From Gambelia wislizenii (Eukaryota > Chordata > Lepidosauria > Squamata > Crotaphytidae), in NCBI GenBank assembly GCA_030847615.1, contig JAUMIR010000005.1, positions 80,572,492 to 80,636,491 on the forward strand: a stretch of DNA of 64,000 nucleotides, read 5' to 3'. Below the pieces are notes generated by a model, which was not told where the DNA came from, ran no database searches, and was given only the letters and a program-made list of their open reading frames with translations. This document shows positions 33,865 through 46,010 of the stretch, piece after piece (position 1 is the first letter of the stretch; each line of letters begins with the position of its first letter). Both the position numbers and the translations under genes were made by a program.

Positions 33865-34975
33865 TCATGATGAACCATGCTAGGTATGCTGATGATACCT
33901 AGCTCTATTACTCCTTTCCATCTAACTCCAAGGAATCTGTTCTTGTGATAAACTGGTGCCTGGCAGGTATAATGGACTGGATGAGGACAAACAAACTGAA
34001 GCTTAATCCAGACAAGACAGAGGTGCTCCTGGTCAATCTAAAGACAGACCTGGGAGTAGGATTTAGCCTGTGTTAGATGAGGTGACACTCCCCATGAAAA
34101 TGCAGGTTTTCAGTAGCGGGGGGGGGGTACTCCTGGAATCAGCTCTGAGCCTGGAGTTCACATTACAGTAATGATCAGGAATGCATTTGCATAATTAAAA
34201 CTAGTGCGCCAACCGCATCCATGCCTAGAGAAGTCAGATCAGGCCGCAGTGGTACATGTCCTTGCTTACATCTTGATTGGATTATTGTAATGCACTCTAT
34301 GTGGGGCTGCCTTTGAAAAGTGCTCAGAAACTTCAGCTGGCCCAAAGAACTTCAGCCAGGTTGTTAACTGGTGCTGGCTACAGGGAGCCCACGCTTCCCT
34401 TGTTGCAACAGCTCCATTAACTGCCAGTCCGTTCCCAGGCACAATTTCAAGTGCTGGTTTTGGCCTATACAGCTTGAGTCCAGGTTATCTGAAGGAACCT
34501 GTCTCCCTTGTGAGCCCATTAGAACTTGGAGATAGTCCAGAGAGGCTCTTCTCTCTGTCCCACCACCCACTCAGGCTCATTTGGTGGCAGAGGGCCTTCT
34601 CTGTGGCTGCTCCCAGACTTTGGAACTCCGTCCCTAGAGAAGCCAGGATGGTCTCAACCTGGCTCTCCTTCTGTCAGCAAGTCAAAACATTTTTATAGGG
34701 TCAGGATTTAATAAACTGACTAGGGTTGGGCTTTTAATACTGTGCGGTACTGTTTTTAAGGTTTGCATGTTGTCTTTTAATGAATTTTAAAATTTTAATA
34801 TCAAATGTTTTAATATTATAAAGCATTTAATTGCATCTTAACTCTTATATTTATACTTTCATTAATGCTTTCGTATAGTTTTTAATTTGTATTGTTCTAA
34901 ATATACTGTTAGCCACCTTAAGTCCCATTATTGGGAGAAAGGCAGAATATAAATGAATAAAATCATCATCATCAT
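33865..34975 (+). pseudogene. L2-type LINE fragment
   Basis: The region opens with GCTGATGATACCTAGCTC (catalytic ADDT codons, then a stop), then TGGACTGGATGAGGACAAAC and AAGCTTAATCCAGACAAGAC as in the L2 motif MRTNKLKLNPDKTE. The C-terminal block includes AFSVAAPRLWNSVPREA at about 34595-34650. The tail is GGCAGAATATAAATGAATAA and (ATC)n. Multiple stops and a deletion are present. It is a different L2 lineage from 15975-17714, judging by the tail. Confidence 0.8.
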
Positions 34976-35234
34976 CCCATACAAAACACATAGCTCTGTC
35001 ATAGATAAAGATGCAGTTAACATTTCACAAGATGTCTAGACTGTAGGGAAGAAATCATTAATTACAGCAAACTCTGGTGAGGCGTCTTAGCATTGCAGTG
35101 AACCCAATACCAATTTGGTTCATAGTTTTTGGAGACCTCTAAAGTTGTACGACGTTAGCAAGATGTGGGTAAGAAGAAATTTTTATTCCACTGAATCTAA
35201 ATTTTAATTCTTCAGTCTTTCAGCAGCCAAAATA

Positions 35235-35530
35235 TACACCATGACCCCTGTATCCATGGAAGATATGTTCCCGGACTTACTGTGGATATTGGAAACCACA
35301 GACAATAGTGAACCCTATTAAAAGAAATTACTTCGGCCCAAGCATACTATAGAGTCAAGCTGGAGGACCAAGAAGGCCTAGAGAGAACACCTCTCTAGGC
35401 CTGTTTCCAGTGGAAGCACAGCATAGAGTCATGCTGGAATACCAAGAAGGTGCCTAGAAAGACTCTTTTTTGGGACACGGGTAACTGAATCTGAGGATGC
35501 AAATCCCATGGATATGGGGGTTATACTGCA
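35235..35530 (+). mobile_element. Tigger/pogo-like MITE, decayed
   Basis: Left CCCCTGTATCCATGG, right CCATGGATATGGGGGTTATA, inverted; internal blocks (AATAGTGAACCCTATTAAAA, AGAGTCAAGCTGGAGGACC) match the copy at 30567-30851. Confidence 0.7.
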
Positions 35531-35889
35531 ATGTTCTATGGGTTCATAGTAATTTGGTGGCCAAAAAGACAAACCTTTTAGATACTTCCAGTCTCCATTT
35601 CTCTCCCTCATTGTGGGTCAGAGATATGCCAAATCTCAGTAAAGATCAATCAGTTTGGATGCTATTCACACTCAAATGCAGAGCTTGGAAAAACTAGTTC
35701 TTGAACTGCAGTTCCACATACCTCTCAGTTAGGATGACCAGTGACTAAGTTACAAATCCAGAAGCCCCTGGCTTGAAATTCACCTGTTGTAACCTAGTGT
35801 TACTGTTCAATTGAATTGTTATATTAATCTGCTAAAGAGGGAGTTGAATTATCTGAATGTATTTTTGTCAGACTGAGACATTTAGGATA

Positions 35890-36560
35890 ATACAGTATAT
35901 CCTGCTTTTCTCCCAATATGGGAACCAATATGGCTTCCAATATATGTTAAAACAAAACACAGCACAAACCATTTATAGTACAAAAGTTAATAAACAATGA
36001 AAGAGTCATACTGAAAACACTAAATTAAAACAGTTTAAAAGGGCTGGCTGGATTAAAAACATCATAATAAAGATAAAAGTACTGCACCTGGATTAAAAGA
36101 CCCTTCTGCAACAGCCAGCTAACAGATGCAGGCCTACCTAAACAAAACGGTCTTAGCCTGCCAGTCAAAGAAGATCAAAGAGGAGGTCAACCTTAGCCTC
36201 CCATGAGAATGAATTCCACAGCTTGGCAAAAGTCACTGAGAAGGCACTTCCTCCTTGGTGACTGTTTCAAATATGCCTGCTGTGGTAGCAGAATCTAGAG
36301 AAAGCCCTTCCTTGAGAATCTTAAAACTCAGGTAGGCTAAACAGTTTTAACTGTTTGCCTGCAGCTCAACAAGGATGGAGCCAGCTTGTCTTCCCTTGGG
36401 AGGGAGTTTCACAACTTAACCGCTGCTACAGAGAAAGTCCTGACTCAGGTAGTTCTCAATCTAGCCTCTTGGAGTGATGTGAATCACAACAGGTCTCTGT
36501 TGAAGATTTCAATTCTGGACTTGGTCATATATGAGGAGATAATCTTTCACATATCCTGGT
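35890..36560 (-). repeat. L2-like LINE 3' fragment
   Basis: Reversed tail (CTGCTTTTCTCCCAATATGG) followed by the reversed 3' coding end; GGGAGGGAGTTTCACAACTT and GCTGCTACAGAGAAAGTCCT are the mirror of the L2 AFS-AAP-LWN block. It seems to hold two overlapping partial copies, at 36190-36260 and 36390-36440. Confidence 0.65.
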
Positions 36561-36875
36561 CCTATCCGGAAGCTCGTTTTCTCCTGTGCATCTTAACCTG
36601 AACTCTAAATTTGTGTCCACAAGTGTGCTTCTAACTTTTAAAGAAACAATCTTTCCCTGATTATCATCATGTCTGTGCTTGACACATGTAGGTGGCCCAC
36701 GGAAGCCTTCTCTGTGGTCCACACGCTTGTCCAAGTTGCTACACTACCAAATTCCCACTCCCCTTAGCAGAGCAGCGAGCTGTATAGAGTCTGATTTGAT
36801 ATGGGTGACGCCTGTCCTTACACACTACGCTTCCCATCTGTCACACAAAGAAATGGATATTTGTCAAGATATTCA

Positions 36876-36945
36876 GTTGTTGTTGTTAAGTGCTATCAAG
36901 TCAAAAACACATGGAAAGTCACCACCATACATCTTTCCCCCCATT
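36876..36945 (-). repeat. SINE tail fragment
   Basis: GTTGTTGTTAAGTGCTATCA then AGTCAAAAACACATGGAAA is the reversed 3' end of the tRNA-type SINE. Confidence 0.55.
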
Positions 36946-37246
36946 TAAATTGTGCACTTTTTCCACCTAGATGACTAGTGCTCCTATTGCTAATTGCCTG
37001 GGATGATGCAAAATAAGAATGGGCAGGAGGGAAAATGTAAACCTTCTGCTTCCCACACACTGAAATAGTGGGAGGAGTTTCTGTATATGTGTGGCCTTCT
37101 GACCCACAGCCAACTGCTGCTTCTAGCCATTGGCAGAAGGCTGCCTACTCCTCTGACTGAGTCTTCTCTTTAGATTTGCTTTTGTGCAAATTACTTGCAC
37201 TGTATTGCTTTGTATGTGGTAGAAATTCAGGAGTAATTGGAATATG

Positions 37247-37342
37247 TCAGGGATGCTTTGATCGTGATTCCTACGTGGCAGGGGGTTGGACTGGATGGCC
37301 CTTGCAGTCTCTTCCAACTCTACAATTCTATGATTCTATGAC
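37247..37342 (+). repeat. CR1 LINE 3' tail
   Basis: GTCAGGGATGCTTTGATCGT through GGCAGGGGGTTGGACTGGAT to two ATTCTATG units. It is almost the same as 3085-3185. Confidence 0.9.
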
Positions 37343-37967
37343 TGTACCGGTATGTAAAAGTGAATTGCTAGATCAGCAAATCTGTAGGGAACATCTCTCC
37401 ACTGGGAAACAAAAATGTATTTTTGCTTTCAGAGGAGAAGTAAGCAGATTAGTACTGTGCTGCCTAGAAACACTGTTCACTAGAGATCTATGGCAGGGCA
37501 CCACAGTTAGAAAAAGAGCCACAATAGAGCATGAATGTTGTGGACACTAAGTGCTTACAAATGTAGTTTCAAATCCAGATTTACTCCATGTTTTCCTCCC
37601 ACAGTTTGAGCCTGGCTTCCTCATACTTTGGAAATGCATTTGACAGATGTAGAGACCAGCAAATTAAGTGCTGATCCAGTGGTTTGTCTTGCCTGAATTT
37701 TAAAAACACTGCATGTGCATTTATTCATTAAATTACTTTTGCCACCATTTTAAAGCATTGAAAAACTGCTTCCAAAGTAGGTTAGTGATATCATCAGTAT
37801 CCAGCCCATGAGTGAAATGCACAATCAGCTTTTCTAAACACAGAATCAGCTCTTCTCAAGAGCTTGTTCTGTGTGTGTACTAGAGAAAGAAGAATGTATG
37901 TCTAATGAAAAGAGGTAAGCACACTTCCACAGTGGCTTCAGTTTCCAAATAAGTTTCCAAATCCATG

Positions 37968-38198
37968 CTATACGATTATAGTACTTAACTGAATATTTAA
38001 CTGTCATGGTCCCACCCTATGAGATCCTGGGATTTTTATTTCAGTGATCTTGTTTGAACTCTAATGCTATACTTAATGGGTGTGTGTACAAGAGAATTCT
38101 GAATACTTCTCCAACTACAAATCCTCAGATTGTTTAGGATGTAGCCATGGCAATTATAGCATTCAAACTGCTATAATTGTGCAGTACGGACCACACTT
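37968..38198. mobile_element. Palindromic MITE, decayed
   Basis: TACGATTATAGTACTTAACT at left, GCAATTATAGCATTCAAACT and TGCTATAATTGTGCAGTAC at right; the central arms retain GAGATCCTGGGATTTTTAT and ACTACAAATCCTCAGATTG. It is related to 12311-12524. Confidence 0.6.
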
Positions 38199-38280
38199 TA
38201 GACATGTAGCTTACAGCTTCCATGTTAGTGGGGCACTTTGTCTTGAATAGTCAAAGTTCTTTAGATCATTAAAAGTTGCT

Positions 38281-39225
38281 AGGGGCTTGTCTATATGAGA
38301 AGAAATAATGCACATACCTATGCATTATAGGCAATTCATAGCAACATTCTTTTGTTTGCACAGCATTTTTGGCAAAAACAATAGTATGCGAAGCTCTCCG
38401 CCATGAAGTTCACATGGCCGTGAATCAAGATGGTGGCCATGTCATTGTTTTTCATTGTGATGGGCCAGGAAGGTGAAGAGGAACCTGCAGCACCTGGAGA
38501 CAATGAGGAAGAGGGCGGCCACTGTGAGGAAGAGGAGGAGAGCTGACCAGCCTTTACCCATCCCAGTGGTAGCCTCTGATTCCACCTGCAAAGGGATGGG
38601 AGAAGCTGCCTGGCCAGCTGCTGGAAGAAGGCAGAGGAGGGTGGCTTTTTGCTACTCTGGGGCTGGGCTGCTCTTTCTCTCATGCCTGTTTTCAGAGGAC
38701 AGGCATGAGAGAAAGAGCAGCCTACCCCAGGAAGGTGAGATGAAGCCAGGCGGCTCCTCCCATCCCTTTGCAGCCAGAATCAGAGGCCACCCCCACCCAC
38801 CCCCCGATGGGTGAAGGGCAGGTGGCTCTCCACCTCTTCCTCAAGGTGGTCTCCCTCTTGTCATCTCCAGGCACTGCAGTTTCCTTTTAATAGTGTTTTA
38901 AAATAAGTTTTTAAAAGCTCACGATCGCTAGTGTTTCTGAGCACTTGACAGTAAGCCTCTGCCTGTGCACATCCAACCAATCAGTTCAGAGTTCTGCCCT
39001 CTCCAGACTGCACAACAAATCACATTGGTGTTCAAACAAACAGGAATGTTCATTTCCTTTGGAGCTTTTAAAAAAATATGGGAAAAGCCACAAAGGCTTT
39101 TCCTTACAGAGTATTTGGAGCTTTTGCCCCTCTCCTTCAAAATACATCAAATTGCCACAGGACCCCATTGGGGCAAAAAGTATTCTCCTCACATTCTATG
39201 AGGAGTTTGTTCACTGTCTAGATAA
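38281..39225. mobile_element. Probable DNA transposon with GGGCTTGTCTATATG end
   Basis: The left end GGGGCTTGTCTATATGAG matches the inverted-repeat ends of the elements at 44401-44993 and 47413-48003, and CAAGATGGTGGCCATG and CCAACCAATCAG resemble their interior. The right end is unclear (CTGTCTAGATAAGG at 39216 is a candidate). A 415-bp palindrome (38475-38890) interrupts it. Confidence 0.45.
38475..38890. repeat. Large palindrome, about 415 bp
   Basis: The centre is TGCCTGTTTTCAGAGGACAG. The innermost arms (GCTCTTTCTCTCATGCCTGT and ACAGGCATGAGAGAAAGAGC) match over about 20 bases perfectly. Outward, TTCCACCTGCAAAGGGATGG pairs with CATCCCTTTGCAGCCAGAA, and CTGCAGCACCTGGAGACAAT with TTGTCATCTCCAGGCACTGCAG (overlap shortened). 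Arms total about 200 bases, with a gap in the right arm near 38740. The open frames on both strands here are by-products of the symmetry. Confidence 0.85.
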
Positions 39226-39419
39226 GGAAAACATCTCTTTGAACTCAATGCCAACCATTCAGTTCAGAGAATATAAAAAATAAAATGTGTCTTAAGTTAT
39301 TCTGGAAGAGCTTGAACCATGAGCTCAGCCTCTGACGTGATAACTTTATTAATTATGGAGACCTTCCTAGGAATGCTCTTTCCTGCATTTTCTTTTCTTC
39401 TTATCTGATACTTAAGGTA

Positions 39420-39881
39420 GAAGCTGGAATGTGTCCAGAGGAGGGCGACCAGAATGGCTAAAGCTCTGGATGCCATGCCCTCTGAGGAGCAGCTTGGGGA
39501 GCTGGACATGTTTAGTCTGGAAAGAGAGGGTTGAGAGGTGACATGATAGCCATGTTTAAATATTTGAAGGGATGTCATACTGAGGATGGAGCAGGCTTGT
39601 TTTCTGCTGCTCCAGAGATTAGGACACAGAGCAATGAGTTCAAACTACAGGAAAAGGGATTCTACCTAAATATTAGGAGGAACTCCCTGACTGTGAGAGC
39701 TGTTCGGAGATGGAATGCACTGCCCTGGAGTGTGTGGTGGAGTCTCCTCCTTTGGAGGTTTTTGGGCAGAGGCTGGATGGCTATCTGTCAGGAATGATTT
39801 GATTGTGTATTCCTGCATGGCAGGGGGCTGGACTGGATCGCCCTTGTGGTCTCTTCCAACTCTATGATTCTGTGATTCTAT
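39420..39881 (+). repeat. CR1 LINE 3' fragment
   Basis: It begins GCTGGAATGTGTCCAGAGG and continues through ATGTTTAAATATTTGAAGGG (FKYLKG) and TTCTGCTGCTCCAGAGATTA to the tail TTCCAACTCTATGATTCTG. It is in the opposite orientation to 23701-24860. One frame (39531-39797) stays partly open. Confidence 0.9.
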
Positions 39882-39884
39882 GTT

Positions 39885-42240
39885 TTCCAGGAAGAATAAT
39901 CAACTAGATTATTCTTCAAGCCATTTTTGATTGATTACAACAGCATTAGACAACCTACAGCCCTTGGCCTAATTTCAAAAGTTTTAGGTATGTGATTACT
40001 TCAGAACTCTCAGTGCTCTGTCCCTTCCTTGGAAGCCTGCTGGGCACTGAAGGAATGTGTTAGACCAGGGGTGGGAAACATGGGGACTGTGAGCCCACTT
40101 AGGCACCAATCTCTCCTTAGCCCCCCAAATCCCCATAACAAACAAATGGACTAAGCATGGACCATGATACCCCCTAGAAGCCTAGGAGGGTATGGCTGGC
40201 CATCTAAATGCTATAGGGTGAGATTGTTAAACAGTGTTTAATGAAAATTGGAAATTACTGTGCTTTTTAAAAAGGGTGTTTTTTCCCCTTTTGGTAAAAA
40301 AGAGGTGTGCCTGGATTAAAATGAAGCAGCATGACCCACCACCCAACTCCTTTGGAGAGGCTCCATCCCTGGTCTAGACCTGCCATACCCTCTGCACATT
40401 GGCTCTCTCTCTCTCTTTCTCCTCCACATCTCTCCTTGTAATGAGAGGGGGCACAAATGGAGGTAAATTGGTAAAAGACCCTATTCATTCTTGGCATGTG
40501 ACCCAACATATGACTACTGGGGTAATTCAGACTTTAACAAGAAAAAAATGGTTTCTCAACCCTGAATTCAAGGCTTAAGTGTGATAGGAATTCTGTCAAT
40601 AACAATGACTTTACCATCTCAGGGGCTGCATATTGAACTTAAAAAGTTAAATGTGTTTAAAATTGTGAGTGTAAAAGATGGTTATCTGTATAAATGACAA
40701 GGAAAAAAATGTAGTCTTGGAATGTTTGATTGCAAAGGCACTTACACCACAACACATAAGACACAACGCTACTCTGATCAAAAAAAGGGGAGGAAGGGAA
40801 ATTGACAGAGCTGAAATCCCAAATTATAGAGGGATGGGTCAGAAATAAATAGCTTCTGGATATGATATATCCTATATTTAGGTAGCAAGAATCCCCAGAA
40901 GTTTTGCTTTCTTGAATTCATATGTTATAGGTTCCATTGAGGGATGAGGAAAATGTAAACCTGTGTGAAATCTCAATACAACAAAGAAAAGACAAGAGAG
41001 AGGGGCCAGTTTGCTCACAGGCAACAGAACCAAAGTGGTTGCCTGATTGAAAACCCCAGGATGGGTGAGAATATGGTATTTACAACAAAATGCTGATATA
41101 ACATATAGGAGTTTGATTCTTTGTAACATTAGCTCACCTGAAGAAATACATTGTATGTAAATACACTACAAAGCTGAATTAAGTTGAAAAGTATTTGAAC
41201 TGCACAGTATAGTATCAGAAGCTAAATACAGATTGACGCAAAGAAAAGTTATTAACAAGAGCAGGGTGGCAGAACCAGGCCTGTTTCATGACAATAAATA
41301 ACAAAAAAATGTAATGATACTGAGAAAAAGCGGAGGTGAGCAGAATACATATCCCTTAACTAAAACAGAGCGCCTTGGAGCAAATGGCTAAAAGCTTTAT
41401 AGTCCTTTTACTGTTTCTTGGTTTTCATGTCCTTTGTCATCACAACTTTCCCCTCCTGGCTACATTCAGAATACCTTAAGTATGGCAACAGTAACTACTC
41501 AAGAGATGCAGATAGTGCAGGATTTAATTGCATGGCAGAAGTCAAAGACAGGCCAAGATTTCCCCAAGAAAGGCAGCTCATTCAGTACTTCTAATTGTTA
41601 TATTGATCTAAAAAGCCAAATCTATATCAGTGGAGATAGCTATTTCAGCACTCACTATTCTACAGCTAGTAGATAACATTCAGGAAGGCTGCTGGTTAAT
41701 TATGCAGTTACTGCTTGCATTGCTGACTTTTTTAAAAAAACTTTCTGGTTTCCATATTGTGAGGGAAAGGAAATGGAAGCCATTCCCTCCCCACGCACCG
41801 TTTTCTGCAGAACTTTGAACACTTTAATATTTGTTTTGTGGAAGTGTGCAGAATGCTTCCACATGTACTGGGGCTGAACACCTATTACTATAAGTGTTTC
41901 TCCTGCACATCCAGCAAGAGAAACTAAAATTGCCTGTCATAGGGCCACAAGGTAGTGCCCTTGACTATTCCAGTTTTTGCCACTCATTTTTCTTCTAAGC
42001 ACAGAAAACTCACTGAAAACAGTGAGACTGAAGCACATTTAACTGTGAATGGGCATAATATTAGCATTATTTTGACTACTGCTGATACATTTGACTGTTA
42101 CTGAGAATTAACTTAATTCCAAGTAAACATTCATAGGCTTGTGAGACAAGTTCCATTTTATTAAATGGGAGTTTCTCCTTATTAAGTGTGGATGGAACTG
42201 TAATGTTATCCTTGATTCTATCTGACAAAATCTGTTGTGG
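39885..42240. other. Intronic stretch, little recognised
   Basis: A hAT-like end (GACCAGGGGTGGGAAACATG) occurs at 40064. Beyond that I see only AT-rich sequence, a (CT)n run near 40402 and a (TTTC)4 run at 42246-42264. Confidence 0.4.
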
Positions 42241-42659
42241 GATTTTTTCTTTCTTTCTTTCTTACTCTTCCACCAAAATACGCTGATCTGAAGTTAAGGG
42301 AGATCATTAAAGTGGCCATAATTTCTCATAACACCAAGCTATTCAAATCATCCCTGCCCCCCCAAAAGGAATTGCATTGCAAATAACCCCAGAAGGATTT
42401 CTCCAAAATGGGCAAATTTAAATTAAAATGGCAAGTGGGGCGGGGGGGTTGATATCAGTGATGTCAATATTAGGACAAGAAGTCCAAGCCATATGTATAC
42501 GCTGATGGGATTTTAGTTCCCAGGGTCTCAGCAGCAAAGAACTCTTAAAACTTTAGTGAGGACCTCAACAGAACTTATTAATTCAATGTGCAGCTATGTG
42601 GGGGATCAACAGGAGAGGAACTGAAAATAAAACTGCCAGTATCATAACACTGGTATACA

Positions 42660-43112
42660 AAAACCATAACGTGATTGCATTTGGAATGCTGTTTGCAGTT
42701 CTGGGTTCCATATCTCAAAGACGATATTACTGAGCTAGAAAAGGTGCAGAAAAAGGCAAACGAATGAGGTTTGAAAAAACAGAAGGATAAAACATAAAGC
42801 CTTTCTACTTTGCAGAAAAAAACCCAAATGTGTGGAAAGTGGATGGGGAAAAGGTTTTTAACCTGGAGCTGTCCACTGAAGGTGAACGATGGGATAGTCA
42901 AGACATAGTAAACTGTAGAATTTGCTGCCTATCTATCTATCTATCTATCTATCTATAGATATATCCTCCACTGTTGGAAGCTGTGTCCTTCACTAACAGT
43001 TACTAAGGAACAAGAGCAGGGAGGTGTTACTACACTCTAGTCTTGCGTATGGGCTTCCCACAGCCATTTGTTTGACCACTGGGGGAAACACAATGCTAGA
43101 CCAGATTGAAAT
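42660..43112 (+). repeat. Old CR1-like LINE fragment
   Basis: TTTGCAGTTCTGGGTTCCAT, AGAAAAGGTGCAGAAAAAGG, AGCCTTTCTACTTTGCAG and AACTGTAGAATTTGCTGCC follow the order of a CR1 3' end, and CTAGACCAGATTGAAA closes it. A (TATC)7 run at 42928-42956 interrupts. It is much more decayed than the other CR1 copies and has a different 3' end, so it is an older subfamily. Confidence 0.55.
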
Positions 43113-44282
43113 TTCATCTCATCTAACAGAGCTTTCCCAATATTCTTATGCCAGTGTTCCACAGAAAATCTTATTTCTGATTATTTGGGGAAATAAAATA
43201 AGAAGTGCTATTAAAACTAGCCCAAGAAATGAGAGGAAACAAGTTTACTTATCTTCTAGGGGAAATGGGAAAGCAGAATTAGGGAATGGGTATGTATAGT
43301 ACAATAATATGCATATAGAATAGAAAGCATATTACATTTTACCTTTGAAAGGACAAAGAAAACTGCAAAATAAAAAGACAAGCCATTCCTGTTCTAATTC
43401 ATCAAACTGTTAGATAATAATCCACTAAGCACCAGGAGAAGAGTATTCAAAGATACCAGCCTATCATATTAAATTGATGTGAATATCTCAAAGAAAGATG
43501 TATGTGGCTGATAAAGGCTATCTTACTGATGGAGTTTGAACTCTCATTAATGATTAAGAATTTCTGCAAACGCATGGGCAACAGCTAATAAATAACCTGG
43601 CAGTAAAGGTAAAATGATTAATTGAGAGAACCAGGATGTCACAGAGCCACTGTCACAATAAAAAAATGAATCACTGGTATAAAGAGTAAAGAGCCAAAGC
43701 ACTTCATTTGAAGGCTGTTTCTGGAACAAACACAGTAAGTTATGCACGATGAACTGTGTGCTAATTAAAAAAAATTGAATCCTGGTCACTTTGAAAAATC
43801 AGCAATAAAATATATGAACTAGGCCTTCCAGAACAAAGAAAACATTTTGAAAATGTTTCCTATGAATAAGGGCGTTGAACTAATACCAACAGTAATTTTG
43901 AGTGCTGCTGTTCAGAAAAATAGGAAGACACATGCAAAGGTGTGTTCTTTGAAATCAGTTCCTGATTTATTTCTTTTTTTAAAAAAATAATGCAATCACA
44001 CTTTCAGTCTGGCCTTCTTTTCCTTAGTGATACCAAACATCTCATCCAATGTACTACTCAGATGCAGAATCTTAGCTCCTCTGAATTATGCATATTATCC
44101 ACTCCCTGGAAGGCACTAATAATTCTGCCTTTATTTTTATAATAGCATAATTGCAGGAATCTTGTGCCTGCAATTACTTCATTTATCTCACATTTACCCT
44201 CTAAGAAGAGCTTTGGAGAGGACAAGAACAATGAACCAGTGATGGCTAACTTTCTGCCATTTGTCCACATATTGTGCATTTT

Positions 44283-44370
44283 TAATATTTTTATTTCTTT
44301 ATTTAGAGAATTTATATACCACCTTCAGCCAAAAAGGCTTCCAGGATGGCTTATAAATCATTAATTATTG
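44283..44370 (-). repeat. L2-like 3' tail
   Basis: ATTTATATACCACCTTCAGC followed by AAAAAGGCTTCCAGGATGG is the reversed terminal block of L2-type LINEs. Similar bits are at 32140-32220 and 48415-48485. Confidence 0.5.
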
Positions 44371-44400
44371 AGTTCTTTGTCCTCAGGATTACAGCCTAAG

Positions 44401-44993
44401 GTCCCGTCTATACAAGGGGGAAAAAATACAAACACATCCAAAAAAGCAGGCATTCATAATGTTGCAAACTGTCTTAATGGTCAAAAGAACCCCTCTAAAC
44501 TCTGCATGACCCCCTAGCCAAGATGGCAGCTGCAAGCAATTTACTCGTGATTTTAAATCTGCCACTACCAATTTTTTTTAAAAAAAGTTTCCCATTGTGC
44601 GCAGATGTGATAGTTCATATTTTAAAAAACCAAAATGAGAGTATAAGATGTTTGATCGACTTACTGGACCCTCGCTTAGCCAAAAATCCAACATGGTGAC
44701 AGCAGGCACTTTCCCTCTTTGCTAGCCCTGCCCCCATGCTCATCCAGCCAATCAGATTATGCTACCTGTTCATACCAACGTGAATGTGAGTGTCCAAATG
44801 ATCACACATTCACGTGCTGTACAGAGCTTTTTAAAAATAATTTGGACAAAGCCCCAGACACTATGCACATGGACTTTGCAGCGGATTCCGCTGCCTCCCT
44901 TCCTAGTGACACATATTTGTGTGAATGTCCATATGAATGGATCACCTGTTATTTGTATGCCATTCATATTATTTTCACCATATAGACAAGCCC
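44401..44993 (-). mobile_element. Non-autonomous DNA transposon, copy A
   Basis: 593 bases with inverted ends: decayed GTCCCGTCTATACAAGG at left and CCATATAGACAAGCCC at right. It is the reverse complement of copy B (47413-48003), with a perfect 42-base match (44718-44759 against 47657-47698). There is no open frame of note. The target duplication could not be resolved (TAAG occurs on both sides). Confidence 0.8.
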
Positions 44994-45027
44994 TAAGTAA
45001 GGCATGATTCCATAAGGAAAAGGGAAT

Positions 45028-45260
45028 GGCAGTTGAGGAGTGGATTAAGTCCAGCAGATGCTGGTTGCTCCTCTCCCTCAAAGGCTACAGCAGTGGCAGA
45101 TGGAACAAAGGGAGGGCCTTTACCAGATGTTGGGCCAAGGCATAATGGAGCTGTGTCTGGCTGCTTTTCTCCCCTTCAGAGGCCAGAGCAATGACAGTTG
45201 GAACATTGAGGGATGTCTTCTCTCCAGCTGCTGGGTTAAGGCATAATGGAGCTGTGCATT
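45028..45260. repeat. Diverged tandem repeat, unit about 100 bp
   Basis: AAGGCATAATGGAGCTGTG occurs at 45138 and again at 45239. Between them GGCAGATGGAAC (45095) and GACAGTTGGAAC (45193) also repeat, and GGCAGTTGAGGAG (45028) may start a shortened third copy. Confidence 0.6.
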
Positions 45261-45719
45261 TCACCCATGAGAGAACAAATAATTCCCAGTTTTCTCTCCA
45301 CTGCAGAGAAAATGAATATCTTTGTGCAGTACACAGAATTATTTCAGGAAATTATTTTGCCCAGAAATACATGTGGGCTGGCATCCTTTAATATTTACAG
45401 GATCATAAGCTGTACCTATGAGCTCATCACTTTGAGGGTTCAAATTTACAGTAGCTAATGACTAAAAGTGACCCAAAAATCTACCTCTCCAGCCAAACAA
45501 TGCCCCAACCAAAGAGGTTCCAAGGTGCTGAGGATTGAGGCACTGGGAAACAATGACAACATTGCTCTCCTGGTCACAGTGTGGGTTGAGTCAAGAAGCT
45601 ACGGCAAGATCCTGAGGGGTCCCTCCAGTTGCTCTCAATGCACCCCAGAACTGGGAGTCATCATTTCCCATTCCCATGAGAATGGGGGGTGGGGTTTCCC
45701 AAAAAACTAAAACCATTTC

Positions 45720-46010
45720 CAAGTGGCTGTGGTGTTTTTTATGTAAGTTTGCTTTTTCTATGGAAAAGCCAACAATCCTGCACAACAAAAATCTTGCACG
45801 AAAAATCTTCCACAACCCCCCCCCCACACACATTTTGGGGAGCAAGATTGCAGTTTTTGCACAATTTTTGTGTAGGATTTTTGTTCTACAAGATTGCTGG
45901 GGGAGGGTTGCACTGAAAACAATCTTGCAGGAAATATTGCAGGAAAAATCTTGCAGGAAAAAACATATATGGCTGTCTGGAAACACTGCTTTTGGGCATG
46001 TGTGTGTGTG
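45720..46010. repeat. Block of repeated AATCTTGCA motifs
   Basis: AATCTTGCACGAAAAATC near 45790, AATCTTGCAGGAAATATTGC and AATCTTGCAGGAAAAA at 45920-45962, and the inverse CAAGATTGC near 45843 and 45889. It could be a decayed palindromic element. A C-run (45817-45827) is included. Confidence 0.45.

Noticed and set aside
38336..38814. Overlapping open frames on both strands (113-115 codons)
   Set aside because: They arise from the symmetry of the 415-bp palindrome and have no domain, splice sites or conserved content.
42928..42956. CRISPR-like periodic repeats
   Set aside because: A simple (TATC)n microsatellite; no spacers, and the DNA is eukaryotic.
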